Assembly: GCA_011523845.1 (NCBI GenBank)
Contig: WTFV01000071.1
Location: 1-50,950 of the forward strand
DNA: 50,950 bases
Reading direction: 5' to 3'
Origin: Acidobacteriota bacterium
GTDB taxonomy: Bacteria; Acidobacteriota; Vicinamibacteria; Vicinamibacterales; UBA8438
The notes beneath the pieces are model-generated. The model saw only the letters and a program-made list of their open reading frames with translations. It searched no databases and was not told the DNA's origin. Position numbers and translations under genes: made by a program. The first letter of the stretch is position 1; each line of letters begins with the position of its first letter. Shown here piece by piece: positions 8,310 through 16,222 of this stretch.

Positions 8310-8345
8310 GTCAGCCCACCGTGAGCGTCCGTGTTCGCACAAGCA
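8310..8345. repeat. Duplicated 3' end of the racemase gene
   Basis: The 3' end of the neighbouring enolase-superfamily gene (GTCAG..CGCCGTGAGCGTC, from 8381) occurs again here at an offset of 71 bp, encoding VRTRTLTVG in place of VRTRTLTAD. The extra copy lies just beyond the stop codon and does not change the protein. Confidence 0.65.
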
Positions 8346-8381
8346 ACGTCTCGGTGGAAAGGCCGGTTTCGCGCCCTGCCG

Positions 8382-9512
8382 TCAGTCCGCCGTGAGCGTC
8401 CGTGTCCGCACGGTGAGATCGTCGATCCGGTCCACGTTCACCGTGACGCCGAGCCCCGGCCGGTCGGCCGGCACCGTGACCATGCCTGCCGAGTCCATCG
8501 TCCATGCCGGCGTCACGACGTCCTCGGTCCAGTAGCGGGCGCTCGGGCTGACGTCCCCCGGCAGCGTGAAGTTGGGCAGCGAGGCGAGCGCGACGTTGCA
8601 GGCGCGGCCGACGCCGCTTTCGAGCATCCCGCCGCACCAGACCGGCACCGCGTGGTGCTGGCAGAAGTCGTGGATGGCCTTCGCCTGGGTGAAGCCGCCC
8701 ACCCGGCCCGGCTTGATGTTGACGATGCGCCCGGCGCCCAGGGCCAGCATGTCCTCGGCGGCGGCGGCGTGCGGAATCGATTCGTCGAGACAGATGGGCG
8801 TCTCCAGCCGGTCCTGCAACTGCGCGTGCCGGCGGAGGTCGTCCTGCGCGAGCGGCTGCTCGATCATCAGCAGGCGGTAGGCGTCCAGGTCAGCCAGGTG
8901 CTCGGTGTGGCCGGGCGTGTAGGCGCTGTTGGCGTCGGCCATCAGCGGCGCGTCCGGACCGACTGCTTCGCGCACCGCGCCGATGTACTCGATGTCGGCG
9001 CCGGGACGGATCTTGATCTTGATCTTGCGATAGCCGAGGGCCAGCGCGTCCCGCGCCTTGTCGACCAGGGCCCGCGGGCTGTCCTGGATGCCGATGGAGA
9101 TGCCGGTGGCGATCGTGCGGCGCGTGCCGCCGAGCAGCCGCGACAGGCTCGTCCCTTCGCGCTCGGCCCAGAGCGCCCAGGCGCCCATCTCGACCGCCGC
9201 CTTTGCCATCGGGTGGCCGCGGAACCCGCGCCGCAGCATGCCGTCGACCGCGTTCGGGTGGCCGATGCTCACACCGAGCGTGCGCGGGGCGATCCACTCG
9301 GTCAGCGCCAGCCAGGCCGTGTCGATGGTCTCGGCCGAGAAGTTCGGGCGCTCGCCGGCGACGCACTCGCTCCAGGTGGTCGTGCCGTCCGCGTCTTCGA
9401 GCTCCAGCAGCAGAATCCGCCGGCCGGTCGTGCGGCCGGACGAGATCTCGAACGGCTCGCGCAGCGTCATCCGGATCTCCCGCAGCGTGATGCGCGACAG
9501 GCGGAGGCTCAT
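8382..9512 (-). CDS. menC: o-succinylbenzoate synthase / N-succinylamino acid racemase (enolase superfamily)
   Basis: A 376-residue protein of the muconate-lactonising-enzyme group. An N-terminal capping domain (TLREPFEISSGRTTGRR) precedes a TIM barrel with the catalytic KxK lysines in YRKIKIKI, metal ligands in LMADANSAY, MIEQPLAQDD and CLDESI, and the opposing lysine in VNIKPGRVGG. ATG 9512 overlaps the stop of the upstream GNAT gene by 4 bp (ATGA), so translation is probably coupled. Family members with this sequence type either make o-succinylbenzoate for menaquinone or racemise N-succinyl amino acids. With a GNAT partner and no other men gene here, the racemase role in D- to L-amino acid conversion is likelier. 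Substrate cannot be read from sequence. Confidence 0.85.
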   Translation of the reverse strand: MSLRLSRITLREIRMTLREPFEISSGRTTGRRILLLELEDADGTTTWSECVAGERPNFSAETIDTAWLALTEWIAPRTLGVSIGHPNAVDGMLRRGFRGHPMAKAAVEMGAWALWAEREGTSLSRLLGGTRRTIATGISIGIQDSPRALVDKARDALALGYRKIKIKIRPGADIEYIGAVREAVGPDAPLMADANSAYTPGHTEHLADLDAYRLLMIEQPLAQDDLRRHAQLQDRLETPICLDESIPHAAAAEDMLALGAGRIVNIKPGRVGGFTQAKAIHDFCQHHAVPVWCGGMLESGVGRACNVALASLPNFTLPGDVSPSARYWTEDVVTPAWTMDSAGMVTVPADRPGLGVTVNVDRIDDLTVRTRTLTAD

Positions 9513-10402
9513 CGATCGTCCATTGCAGGCGAGCCCGAGGACTCCCCCGCGGATGCCGGCGTCCCGGTTGCCGGAGTCGGCGCCGTGGTGACGAGATAAT
9601 GCGAGTCGTCGGGCGGCCGGCGATGCTCGAAACCCGACACCCGATAACCGTTGGCGAGGTACCAGGTGAGCGCGCGGCGCTGGGCCTGTTGCCAGGCCCG
9701 GGCGCAGGCCGGGTCGGCCGCCTTGATCGCGTCGATGTCGGCCGGCGCGGCGACGCGAACGCAGGGGTCCGCCGGCAACGGTCGTTCCCGGGCAAACCAA
9801 TCCGGATCCACGACCGCCGTGGTTCCCGCCCCTTCCAGCCTCGACGCGCTTGCGGCGGGTGCCGTTCCCGCCCCGGGTTCGGCCCCGACCGGCGCCTGTC
9901 GGTCGAGCCGCCACTCGACGATGAACCGGTCCGTGTCCAGTCCCGCATGGAGCGCGCTGCGCGTGTCGCCGTACATGTCGACGACGTACTCCACCGGCCG
10001 GGCCCCGAGGCTGTTCAGGTTCAGGTTGGCGTTGCGCGCCACGAGCGGATCGTAGGTCCAGAGCATGCGGCGGATGCCGCGTTCGAGAAGTCGGTCGCGC
10101 TGGAAGTGCTTGAGCCGCTTGCCGAGCCCGGCGCCGCGCGCCTCGGGCCGCACGGCCAGCATGTCGGACCAGTGCGCGAGCTCGCCGTCGCGGATGCCGC
10201 TGATGCCGAAGACGAAGCCCAGCAGGCGGCCGTCGGCGTCGAACGCACCCGCCGACACGCCGCCGACACGCTGGGAGACCATCAGGATCGTGGCCGGCAC
10301 GACGTCCACGAAGTCTTCGCCCCAGGTCTCGCGTTGCAGCCGCACGCAGGCGTCGTAGTCGGCGCGGGAGGCGAACGAACGGATGATCGGTGTGCGTGCC
10401 AT
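9509..10402 (-). CDS. GNAT-family N-acyltransferase (COG3375-like)
   Basis: 297 residues. The N-terminal 150 or so form a GNAT fold, with the acetyl-CoA-binding loop visible as MLAVRPEARGAGLGKRLK and then WTYDPLVARNANLNLNSLG, a segment typical of the COG3375 group. The C-terminal part is more variable and Pro/Ala-rich. It overlaps the racemase/OSB synthase by 4 bp. GNAT plus N-succinylamino acid racemase is a known pair in which the GNAT succinylates a D-amino acid, the racemase inverts it, and a deacylase (not seen here) releases the L-form. That role is inferred from context. Confidence 0.75.
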   Translation of the reverse strand: MARTPIIRSFASRADYDACVRLQRETWGEDFVDVVPATILMVSQRVGGVSAGAFDADGRLLGFVFGISGIRDGELAHWSDMLAVRPEARGAGLGKRLKHFQRDRLLERGIRRMLWTYDPLVARNANLNLNSLGARPVEYVVDMYGDTRSALHAGLDTDRFIVEWRLDRQAPVGAEPGAGTAPAASASRLEGAGTTAVVDPDWFARERPLPADPCVRVAAPADIDAIKAADPACARAWQQAQRRALTWYLANGYRVSGFEHRRPPDDSHYLVTTAPTPATGTPASAGESSGSPAMDDR

Positions 10403-10411
10403 GAGTCAGCG

Positions 10412-10819
10412 TCACACGAGTGCGCCCGGACGGCACGCCACGTCGGGGAAGGCGTCGAGGATGCCGCGGTCGAACGTCGCCAGGGGCAGCGCTTCCCGGA
10501 CCGCCAGCTCCACGAACAGCGCGTCGTACGCGGCGATTCCCGAGCGCACCCCACGCACGAGCGCCCCATGCCAGAGCGATTGGTTCGAGATGGAGCGAAT
10601 GTGAAGCCGCGCCGCCGCCGTCAGGCGCTTGCCGCCCTCCTCCAGCGGCATCACCCCCTGGCGGACGGCCATCCAGACGACGTTGGCGAGCTCGGCTTCC
10701 CAGACCGCCGGCGCGATGCCCTCGTCGAGCATGCCGATGAACGAGCTCGACTCGGCCGCGAAGTCTTCCGTCCCGAGCAGCAGGTACGCCACGACGTTCG
10801 TATCGACGACGGCTCTCAC
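10412..10819 (-). CDS. PIN-domain toxin (VapC/FitB type)
   Basis: A PIN-fold ribonuclease with the expected acidic residues: Asp in AVVDTNVVAYLL, Glu in WEAELANV, Asp in AAYDALFVELA and Asp in LATFDRGI. GTG 10819 overlaps the antitoxin stop as GTGA; an ATG at 10840 is an alternative and would overlap by 25 bp. The partner directly upstream is a ribbon-helix-helix protein, so this is a toxin-antitoxin pair in which the toxin would cut RNA when free. The gene ends 9 bp before the GNAT gene on the same strand. Confidence 0.85.
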   Translation of the reverse strand: MRAVVDTNVVAYLLLGTEDFAAESSSFIGMLDEGIAPAVWEAELANVVWMAVRQGVMPLEEGGKRLTAAARLHIRSISNQSLWHGALVRGVRSGIAAYDALFVELAVREALPLATFDRGILDAFPDVACRPGALV

Positions 10820-11043
10820 GACCGGCCGATCCCCATCCACCGATCGATCTCTTCGGCCGTCGGCCGCCGCGCCTGTGCCGCCCAGCCCTCCTCGATCTGT
10901 TGGAGCACCGACTGGCGCTCGGCGGCGTAGCCGTCGAGCAGCTCGCGCACTTCCTGCTCCATCGAGCGGCCGTTGCGCCTGGCGAGCGTCTTGAGCGTGT
11001 CGACCGTGCCGGCCGGAACGCTCCTGATGGTCAGGGTTGGCAT
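10816..11043 (-). CDS. FitA/VapB-type ribbon-helix-helix antitoxin
   Basis: 75 residues from ATG 11043 (MPTLTIRSVPAGTVDTLK). The N-terminal strand and the helices TVDTLKTLARRNGRSMEQEV form a ribbon-helix-helix DNA-binding domain. The C-terminal part (ARRPTAEEIDRWMGIG) is the kind of tail that inserts into a PIN-domain toxin. A longer frame starts 30 bp upstream, but the chosen ATG matches family starts. Autoregulation of the pair by binding its own promoter is usual for the family. Confidence 0.85.
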   Translation of the reverse strand: MPTLTIRSVPAGTVDTLKTLARRNGRSMEQEVRELLDGYAAERQSVLQQIEEGWAAQARRPTAEEIDRWMGIGRS

Positions 11044-11119
11044 TCCTTCTCCGCTCCCGCGTGCTGTCATCATGCTAGCACACAGTGAGATCGTGCGAGC
11101 GTGCGGCGTGAGGGAGCGC

Positions 11120-12268
11120 TCAGGCCAGGATCTCGCCGTTCCACAACCCCTTCAGAAAATCGAGCACGGGCAGAACCCGCACGTCGTCCCAGAGAGCCGC
11201 ACGCTGCCCCAGATAGACGCCGTAGCAGGTGGTCTCGCGCGGGCCGAGGTGTTGCCGGACGCGGTGGAGACTCCGGTTGAAGCGCCGATCCCAGCGGGCC
11301 GCCGCCTTGATCTCGATCGCCACGAATCCCGCATTCGTCTCGCAGAGCACGTCGACCTCCGCGCCGTCGTAGCTCCGCCAGTAGTGGGGGCGGTAGTGGC
11401 GGCCGGAGTAGCCGAGAAAGGCGCGGATCTCGTTCAGGATGAACGTCTCCACCAGCGGTCCCAGCTCCTCCTGCGTCGGCGGGTAGGGCAGACGGCCCGA
11501 CAGCGCCCGGACGACGCCGCCATCGAAGAAGTAGAACTTGCTCTGCTGCACCTGCCTGGTTGCGGACTTCAGCTTCCAGGCCGGCAGCCAGTACCCGATC
11601 AGCGTGTCGGTCAGAATTCCGAAGTGGCTCTGCACGGTCCTCCTGTCGATGCCGGCGTCGCGGGCGATGGACGTGGCATTGGTCGCCTGCGCGTTCTGAC
11701 GGGCGGCGATCTCGAGGAACCGTGCGAAGGCGCCGAGGCTGCGGGTCAGCGCCTCGGCCTGCACTTCCTGGACCAGGTAGGTCTCGGCGTACGTGCGCAG
11801 GTAGTCCAGCGGGTCGTCGCCGGTCAGGACCAGCGGCAGCGTTCCGTACGACAGCACCCGCTCGACGTCGAGCTCGAAGTCCAGCTCGGCCGACACCAGC
11901 GGGAACAGGCTTGTGGTGATCGCCCGGCCCGCCAGCAGATTGACGCCGCGCCGCCGCAGCTTGCGCGCGCTCGATCCGGAGAGCACGAAGCGCAGGCCGT
12001 GGGTTTCCATGAGTCGATGCACTTCGTTCAGGAGCTCGGGGACCTTCTGCACCTCGTCGATGACCGCCCAGGACCCGGCGGGGAGCGCGGCCAGCTCCCG
12101 GTAGAGAGCGTCCGGGGTCTTGCTCAACCGCAGCGCCTCGCGCGTGTCGAGCAGATCGTAGGTGGCGGCAGTCAGAAACCGGTCGCGGATCCAGGTGGTC
12201 TTGCCGGTGCCCCGGGGTCCGAACAGGAAGACCGAACGGGTGGGAGTCGGGAGTAATCTGGCGTACAC
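11120..12268 (-). CDS. AAA_14/DUF4143 family ATPase
   Basis: A complete 382-residue member. Walker A is FGPRGTGKTTW (about residues 16-26), Walker B is WAVIDEVQKVPELL (about 66) and sensor 1 is RFVLSGSSARKLRR. A winged-helix region contains IDRRTVQSHFGIL. The C-terminal DUF4143 domain ends in a PD-(D/E)XK-like set, GAEVDVLCE and VAIEIKAAARWD. Start is GTG 12268. An inverted repeat sits just upstream, suggesting self-regulation. The family is widespread and often mobile or associated with toxin genes, but its cellular role is not established. A truncated homologue lies at 4907-5790. Confidence 0.9.
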   Translation of the reverse strand: MYARLLPTPTRSVFLFGPRGTGKTTWIRDRFLTAATYDLLDTREALRLSKTPDALYRELAALPAGSWAVIDEVQKVPELLNEVHRLMETHGLRFVLSGSSARKLRRRGVNLLAGRAITTSLFPLVSAELDFELDVERVLSYGTLPLVLTGDDPLDYLRTYAETYLVQEVQAEALTRSLGAFARFLEIAARQNAQATNATSIARDAGIDRRTVQSHFGILTDTLIGYWLPAWKLKSATRQVQQSKFYFFDGGVVRALSGRLPYPPTQEELGPLVETFILNEIRAFLGYSGRHYRPHYWRSYDGAEVDVLCETNAGFVAIEIKAAARWDRRFNRSLHRVRQHLGPRETTCYGVYLGQRAALWDDVRVLPVLDFLKGLWNGEILA

Positions 12269-12274
12269 TACGTA

Positions 12275-12293
12275 CTATTTTACCGAAAAATAG
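12275..12293. promoter_or_regulatory. Inverted repeat upstream of the DUF4143 ATPase, probable operator
   Basis: CTATTTT and AAAATAG arms separated by five bases (ACCGA), 7-25 bp upstream of the GTG start. It is AT-rich in otherwise GC-rich DNA and overlaps the expected promoter or ribosome-loading region. A decayed form (TTTTACC..GAAAAA) remains near 5802-5816, upstream of the truncated DUF4143 gene, so the element appears to travel with the family. Confidence 0.55.
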
Positions 12294-12368
12294 GACATAC
12301 TTGCGACGAGCCACCCGTCGGGAGGAACGGAACCCCACTTTCATGAGTGTCACCCCGCGACGCCGGAT

Positions 12369-12390
12369 TGATGTTATGTTCATTACATCA
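12369..12390. promoter_or_regulatory. Inverted repeat at the start of the RHH-PIN operon, probable operator
   Basis: TGATGT and ACATCA arms with ten bases between them, ending on the first base of the antitoxin start codon. The position fits binding of the ribbon-helix-helix antitoxin to its own promoter. Inferred from symmetry and position only. Confidence 0.45.
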
Positions 12391-12647
12391 TGGTGCGTAC
12401 TCAGATACAGGTAACTGAAGCTCAACACCGGCGGTTGACACGCTATGCCGCGCGTCTCGGCATTTCGCTGGCGGAAGCGGTACGGCGCTGTGTCGACGCG
12501 CAACTCGATCAGGACGAGACCCTGCCGTCCCGGGAAGAGCGAATCCGCGCTGCGCTCGCCGTCTGCGGGAAGTACCGTGACTCGAGCGGCGAGACCCGCG
12601 TGGCTCGGGAGCACGATCGGTACCTCGACGAGGCGTACCGCTCATGA
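12390..12647 (+). CDS. Ribbon-helix-helix antitoxin of a PIN-domain pair
   Basis: 85 residues beginning MVRTQIQVTEAQHRRL, a typical ribbon-helix-helix N-terminus (strand VRTQIQVT, helices RLTRYAARLG and SLAEAVRRCVDAQL). The C-terminal half (TRVAREHDRYLDEAY) probably wraps the toxin. Its stop overlaps the toxin start as ATGA (12644-12647), so the two are translationally coupled. It is transcribed divergently from the DUF4143 ATPase. Confidence 0.85.
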   Translation: MVRTQIQVTEAQHRRLTRYAARLGISLAEAVRRCVDAQLDQDETLPSREERIRAALAVCGKYRDSSGETRVAREHDRYLDEAYRS

Positions 12648-13057
12648 GCGTGTTCGCCGATACGTCGGGTCTGTACGCCCTGCTCGTTGGCTCCGACGAT
12701 GACCATTCCGGAGTGGTGGGCGCGTTCCGAAGCGTTGTCTCGCAGCAGCGTCCGCTCCGGACGACGTCTTATGTCGTCGTCGAAACGGTCGCTCTGCTGC
12801 AGCACCGCGTCGGATTGGAAGCGGTGCGCGACTTCGACGATCACGTGTTTCCATTGCTATCCGTGGAGTGGGTGTCGGACGATCTGCACCGCCGCGGCAT
12901 GCGGCGCCTGTCGCGGGAGAACCGCCGCCGCCTCAGTCTCGTCGACTGCGTGAGTCTGGAGTTCATGCGCCAGCACGCGATCGAGAACGTGCTGGGACTC
13001 GACCGGCACTTCAAGGAAGCCGGCTTCGTACTGCTCCGTGGAACGACCGACCCTTAA
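12644..13057 (+). CDS. PIN-domain toxin
   Basis: 137 residues with the PIN acidic set: Asp in VFADTSGLYALL, Glu in YVVVETVALL, Asp in LSLVDCVSLEFM and Asp in GLDRHFKEAGF. The last block is a common C-terminal motif of this PIN subgroup. It is coupled to the upstream antitoxin by a 4-bp overlap. Predicted to be an RNase held inactive by its partner. Confidence 0.87.
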   Translation: MSVFADTSGLYALLVGSDDDHSGVVGAFRSVVSQQRPLRTTSYVVVETVALLQHRVGLEAVRDFDDHVFPLLSVEWVSDDLHRRGMRRLSRENRRRLSLVDCVSLEFMRQHAIENVLGLDRHFKEAGFVLLRGTTDP

Positions 13058-13084
13058 ACGGAAGCCGATCGGCCGAACCCTGCG

Positions 13085-13090
13085 TATAAT
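13085..13090 (+). promoter_or_regulatory. -10 box (TATAAT) for the PQQ-propeller gene
   Basis: A perfect TATAAT lies 35 bp before the start codon in GC-rich surroundings. No convincing -35 box is found at 16-18 bp, so the promoter may be extended or activator-dependent. Confidence 0.4.
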
Positions 13091-13124
13091 CGCGTCGGCA
13101 ACCGCCGACAGCAAGGGAGACCCG

Positions 13125-14582
13125 ATGCGCCACGCACGATTCCGTTTCGCCGCACTCGCCGCCTCCGCCGCCGTCCTGCTCGCCCTCGTCGCCGCCACCG
13201 CGTCGCTATCCGCCGAGTCCGAGAACTGGCCCGCCTTCCGGGGCGCCGACGCGTTGTCGACGGTAGACGACGATCCGCGGCTGCCGATCACGTGGAGCAC
13301 GACGGAGAACGTCGTCTGGAAGACGCCGATCCCCGGACTCGGCTGGTCGTCGCCGGTGATCTGGGGCGACCGCATCTTCCTGACCACCGTCGTCAGCGAC
13401 GGCGAGGAGGAAGAGCCGCGCATGGGGCTGTACTTCCCCTACGGTTCGCCGCAGCCGATGCCGTCCGGCGGGCGGTTCCGCGATCCCGAGCCGGGCGACC
13501 TGATGGAGCGCTCGGTGGCCGCGCATCACTGGCTGGTGCAGGCGATCGACTTCGAGAGCGGCGACATCCTCTGGACCTCGGAGGTGCACACCGGCCAGCC
13601 CGACTTCGACCGCCACCTGAAGAACACCTACGCCTCGTCGACGCCGGTGACCGACGGCGAGCGGGTCTACGCCTATTTCGGCAACGTCGGCGTCTACGCG
13701 CTGGACATGGACGGCGCCATCGTCTGGGAGCGGCGCTTCCAGGCGGCGGACACGCGCCTGGGGTGGGGCCCGGCGGCCTCGCCGGTGCTGCACGACGGCA
13801 CGCTGTTCGTCGTCAACGACAACGACGAGCAGTCGTTCGTGGTGGCGCTCGACGCCGCCACCGGCACGGAGCGCTGGCGCGCGGACCGCGACGAGGGGAC
13901 GAACTGGTCGACGCCCTTCATCTGGGAGCACGAGGGCCGCACCGAGCTGGTGACGACGGGCAGCGACCTGGTGCGCTCGTACGACCTCGACGGCCGCGAG
14001 CTGTGGAGCTTCCGCGGCATGAACTCCATCTCGATCCCGCAGCCGTTCGCCGCCCACGGCATGCTCTATGTCATGTCCGGCTACGTCGGCGACGCGGTCC
14101 GGCCGGTCTATGCCATCCGTCCGGGCGCCGAGGGCGACATCACCCTGCCGGACGGGGCGACCAGCAGCGACTACGTGGCCTGGTACCAGGACGCCGCCGG
14201 GCCGTACCATCCGACCCCGCTGGTTTACGGCGACCACTACATCACCTTGCTCGACCGCGGGTTCTTCACCGTCCACGACGCCCACACCGGCGAGGAGCTG
14301 TACTTCACCGAGCAGCAGATCCAGACGCAGGAGGTGCGGCGCCGGGTGGCGCGCGGGGCGACCGGCTTCACGTCGTCGCCGTGGGCCTACAACGGGATGA
14401 TCTTCCTGCTGAGCGAGGACGGCGACACCTACGTGCTCGACAGCAACGACCGCTTTCGGCTGGTCGCCACCAACGCGCTGGAGGAGGTGGCCATGTCGAC
14501 CCCGGCCATCGCCCGCGGGAACCTGTTCATCCGGACCCGCTCGCACCTGTGGAAGCTGAGCGACCTCTCTGAGGGGAGATAG
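13125..14582 (+). CDS. Secreted PQQ-like beta-propeller protein
   Basis: 485 residues from ATG 13125, with AGGGAG eight bases upstream. A signal peptide (MRHARFRFAALAASAAVLLA) is followed by ENWPAFRG, the usual opening of this outer-membrane/periplasmic family. Repeated blades carry the A-x-D-x-x-T-G-x-x-x-W signature (ALDAATGTERWRAD, AIDFESGDILWTSE). These proteins resemble the fold of quinoprotein dehydrogenases and BamB, but the residues that bind PQQ and calcium in true dehydrogenases are not evident, so an enzymatic role is not claimed. A related but longer protein is encoded at 44536-46824. Confidence 0.85.
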   Translation: MRHARFRFAALAASAAVLLALVAATASLSAESENWPAFRGADALSTVDDDPRLPITWSTTENVVWKTPIPGLGWSSPVIWGDRIFLTTVVSDGEEEEPRMGLYFPYGSPQPMPSGGRFRDPEPGDLMERSVAAHHWLVQAIDFESGDILWTSEVHTGQPDFDRHLKNTYASSTPVTDGERVYAYFGNVGVYALDMDGAIVWERRFQAADTRLGWGPAASPVLHDGTLFVVNDNDEQSFVVALDAATGTERWRADRDEGTNWSTPFIWEHEGRTELVTTGSDLVRSYDLDGRELWSFRGMNSISIPQPFAAHGMLYVMSGYVGDAVRPVYAIRPGAEGDITLPDGATSSDYVAWYQDAAGPYHPTPLVYGDHYITLLDRGFFTVHDAHTGEELYFTEQQIQTQEVRRRVARGATGFTSSPWAYNGMIFLLSEDGDTYVLDSNDRFRLVATNALEEVAMSTPAIARGNLFIRTRSHLWKLSDLSEGR

Positions 14583-14663
14583 TCCGGACCAGCCGGGGTT
14601 GCCATGCGCCCGGCCGGAGACCGATGTGAACGTCGTCGCCGGCCTGGGCAAGAGGAGTCAGCG

Positions 14664-14834
14664 ATGCACCACAAGCGGAAGCGGGCGAAACACCGGCGGG
14701 CCGGATGTCTGCTGTGCAAGCCGCACAAGCGCAGCGGGTGGCCGAAGCTGGTCAAGGTGAAGGGACGCAAGGGCCACCAGACGCTGAACGCCGTCACGGC
14801 CGAGGCCATGCAGGAGGCGGCCGGGGCGGCCTGA
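14664..14834 (+). CDS. Conserved basic microprotein (56 aa)
   Basis: Start ATG 14664 with AGGAG eight bases upstream. The protein begins MHHKRKRAKHRRAGCLLCKP and continues HKRSGWPKL. The KRKRAKxRRxGCLxCKPHK pattern is one I recall from short uncharacterised proteins in several phyla. One CxxC pair and heavy positive charge suggest nucleic-acid or ribosome binding with a structural metal. It lies 80 bp after the PQQ-propeller gene and may share its transcript. Confidence 0.65.
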   Translation: MHHKRKRAKHRRAGCLLCKPHKRSGWPKLVKVKGRKGHQTLNAVTAEAMQEAAGAA

Positions 14835-14955
14835 CGTCGGGCACATCGCCTCACGCGACCTCACGCGAGCTGGCGGGCTGCCGGCGATGCGCTATGATGC
14901 GAGATTACTGATCGCAGGGGTCTCTCCGGTTGGATCGGAGGCCCATCGGGACACC

Positions 14956-15843
14956 ATGAAGCGGACTGTATCGCTCGCGGCAGCCCTGGCGGCCGGCATC
15001 GGGTTGGGCACGGCCGATCCCGCGGCGCAGCGGGCGTCCGAGCGACGTGTCGCCAATCCGGGCGAGACGCAGTTCGAGCTGCAGTTGCTGCGGCCGTCCG
15101 GCGGCCCGGTGGTCCCGATATTCGAGGGTTGGTACCGCAACCCCGACGGTACCTTCGAGCTGTCGTTCGGCTACTTCAGCGTGAACACCGAAGAGACGCT
15201 GGAGATCCCGCTCGGGTCCGACAACTTCATCGAGCCGGCCGAGTTCGACGGACGCCAGCCGACCGTGTTCGAGCCGGTGCCAGAGAGCGACCGGCGCCAT
15301 TGGGGCGCCTTCACCGTGACGGTGCCGGCCGACTTCGGCAGTCGCGACGTGGTCTGGACGCTGCACGTGCGCGGGCAGACGCTCTCGGTGCCGGGGCGGC
15401 TCACCAGCCCGGCCTACGAGCTGGCCGGATGGGAGTTTCCGGGCCGGTCGAGCGTGTCGCCGCTGCTGCGCTGGACGCCGGAGGGTGCGGCCGGGCGCGG
15501 ACCGCGGGGGATCACCGGCGAGGCGCGGCAGGCGAAGGTGGGCGTGCCGCTCGATCTCGGGGCGTGGTTGGCCCGCGACGCGGAGGCCGCGGACGACGAG
15601 CGTCCCATCAACGTCAAGTGGTTCAGGCACCAGGGACCGGGCGAGGTGACGTTCGCCGAGCGGACCGCCGTAGTCGAACCGGCCGCCTGGGCGCAGGAGG
15701 GCGGGGCGAAGGTGGCAACCGCCGCGACCTTCTCCCAGCCGGGCGAGTATCTGCTGCGGGTGCTTGCCTTCAACGTGATCCGGGAGTTCGAGTTCCAGTG
15801 TTGCTGGACCAACGGCTTCGTGCCGGTGACGGTCACGCCGTGA
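14956..15843 (+). CDS. Secreted hypothetical protein (295 aa)
   Basis: Start ATG 14956 gives a signal peptide (MKRTVSLAAALAAGIGLG). The mature protein is beta-rich, with QFELQLLRPSGGPVVPIFEG and FELSFGYFSVNTEE near the N-terminus and a C-terminal strand set ending in ECCW-like EFEFQCCWTNGFVPVTV. No catalytic motif is visible. Two adjacent cysteines near the end are unusual for an exported protein. It heads a same-strand run with the small membrane protein and the cytochrome/monooxygenase-like gene; such proteins often occur beside PQQ-propeller and PHM-like genes in acidobacterial genomes, as far as I recall. Confidence 0.7.
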   Translation: MKRTVSLAAALAAGIGLGTADPAAQRASERRVANPGETQFELQLLRPSGGPVVPIFEGWYRNPDGTFELSFGYFSVNTEETLEIPLGSDNFIEPAEFDGRQPTVFEPVPESDRRHWGAFTVTVPADFGSRDVVWTLHVRGQTLSVPGRLTSPAYELAGWEFPGRSSVSPLLRWTPEGAAGRGPRGITGEARQAKVGVPLDLGAWLARDAEAADDERPINVKWFRHQGPGEVTFAERTAVVEPAAWAQEGGAKVATAATFSQPGEYLLRVLAFNVIREFEFQCCWTNGFVPVTVTP

Positions 15844-15864
15844 TCGCCGGGCGGTGGGGGATCC

Positions 15865-16161
15865 GTGGCAGCGGAGAACGAACTGGCAGTGGGTTTCCTG
15901 TGGGCGGTAGCCTATATGGCCCTGCTGGCGGGTGTCTTTGGGTTGGGAGCCTGGTGGATCCTGAAGGATACCGTCCGCTGGATCCTGTGTGAACCGCATC
16001 TGCGACGGCGTCGCGCCGGGTGGTTGGCAGGTGGGTTTGTGGCACTCGGCGCCCTGGCGACGCTGAGCGAGTTTCTGGGCGACAGTTGGACACTGACCCT
16101 CGCGGTCGTCTACCTGTCTGCGTATGCAGGGAGCTGCCTGAAACGGCGCCGCGCTCTGTAG
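15865..16161 (+). CDS. Small integral membrane protein (98 aa)
   Basis: GTG start 15865. Three hydrophobic segments: FLWAVAYMALLAGVFGLGAW (about residues 11-31), WLAGGFVALGALATL (about 52-67) and TLTLAVVYLSAYAG (about 75-90), joined by an Arg-rich loop (HLRRRRAG) and ending RRRAL. The charge pattern puts the loop and C-terminus in the cytoplasm. No family recognised. It lies between, and probably cotranscribed with, the secreted protein and the cytochrome-monooxygenase-like gene. Confidence 0.55.
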   Translation: MAAENELAVGFLWAVAYMALLAGVFGLGAWWILKDTVRWILCEPHLRRRRAGWLAGGFVALGALATLSEFLGDSWTLTLAVVYLSAYAGSCLKRRRAL

Positions 16162-16222
16162 AGTTCTGTGGGCTGCCGGAACGTCGGCGCGAGACGCTGC
16201 CGGCCGGCCGAGGGAGAAGATC

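Noticed and set aside
9512..10436. Continuation of the racemase frame upstream to 10436
   Set aside because: The extension is the GNAT gene read in another frame; the GNAT motifs lie in its own frame and the ATGA overlap at 9509-9512 gives the real start.
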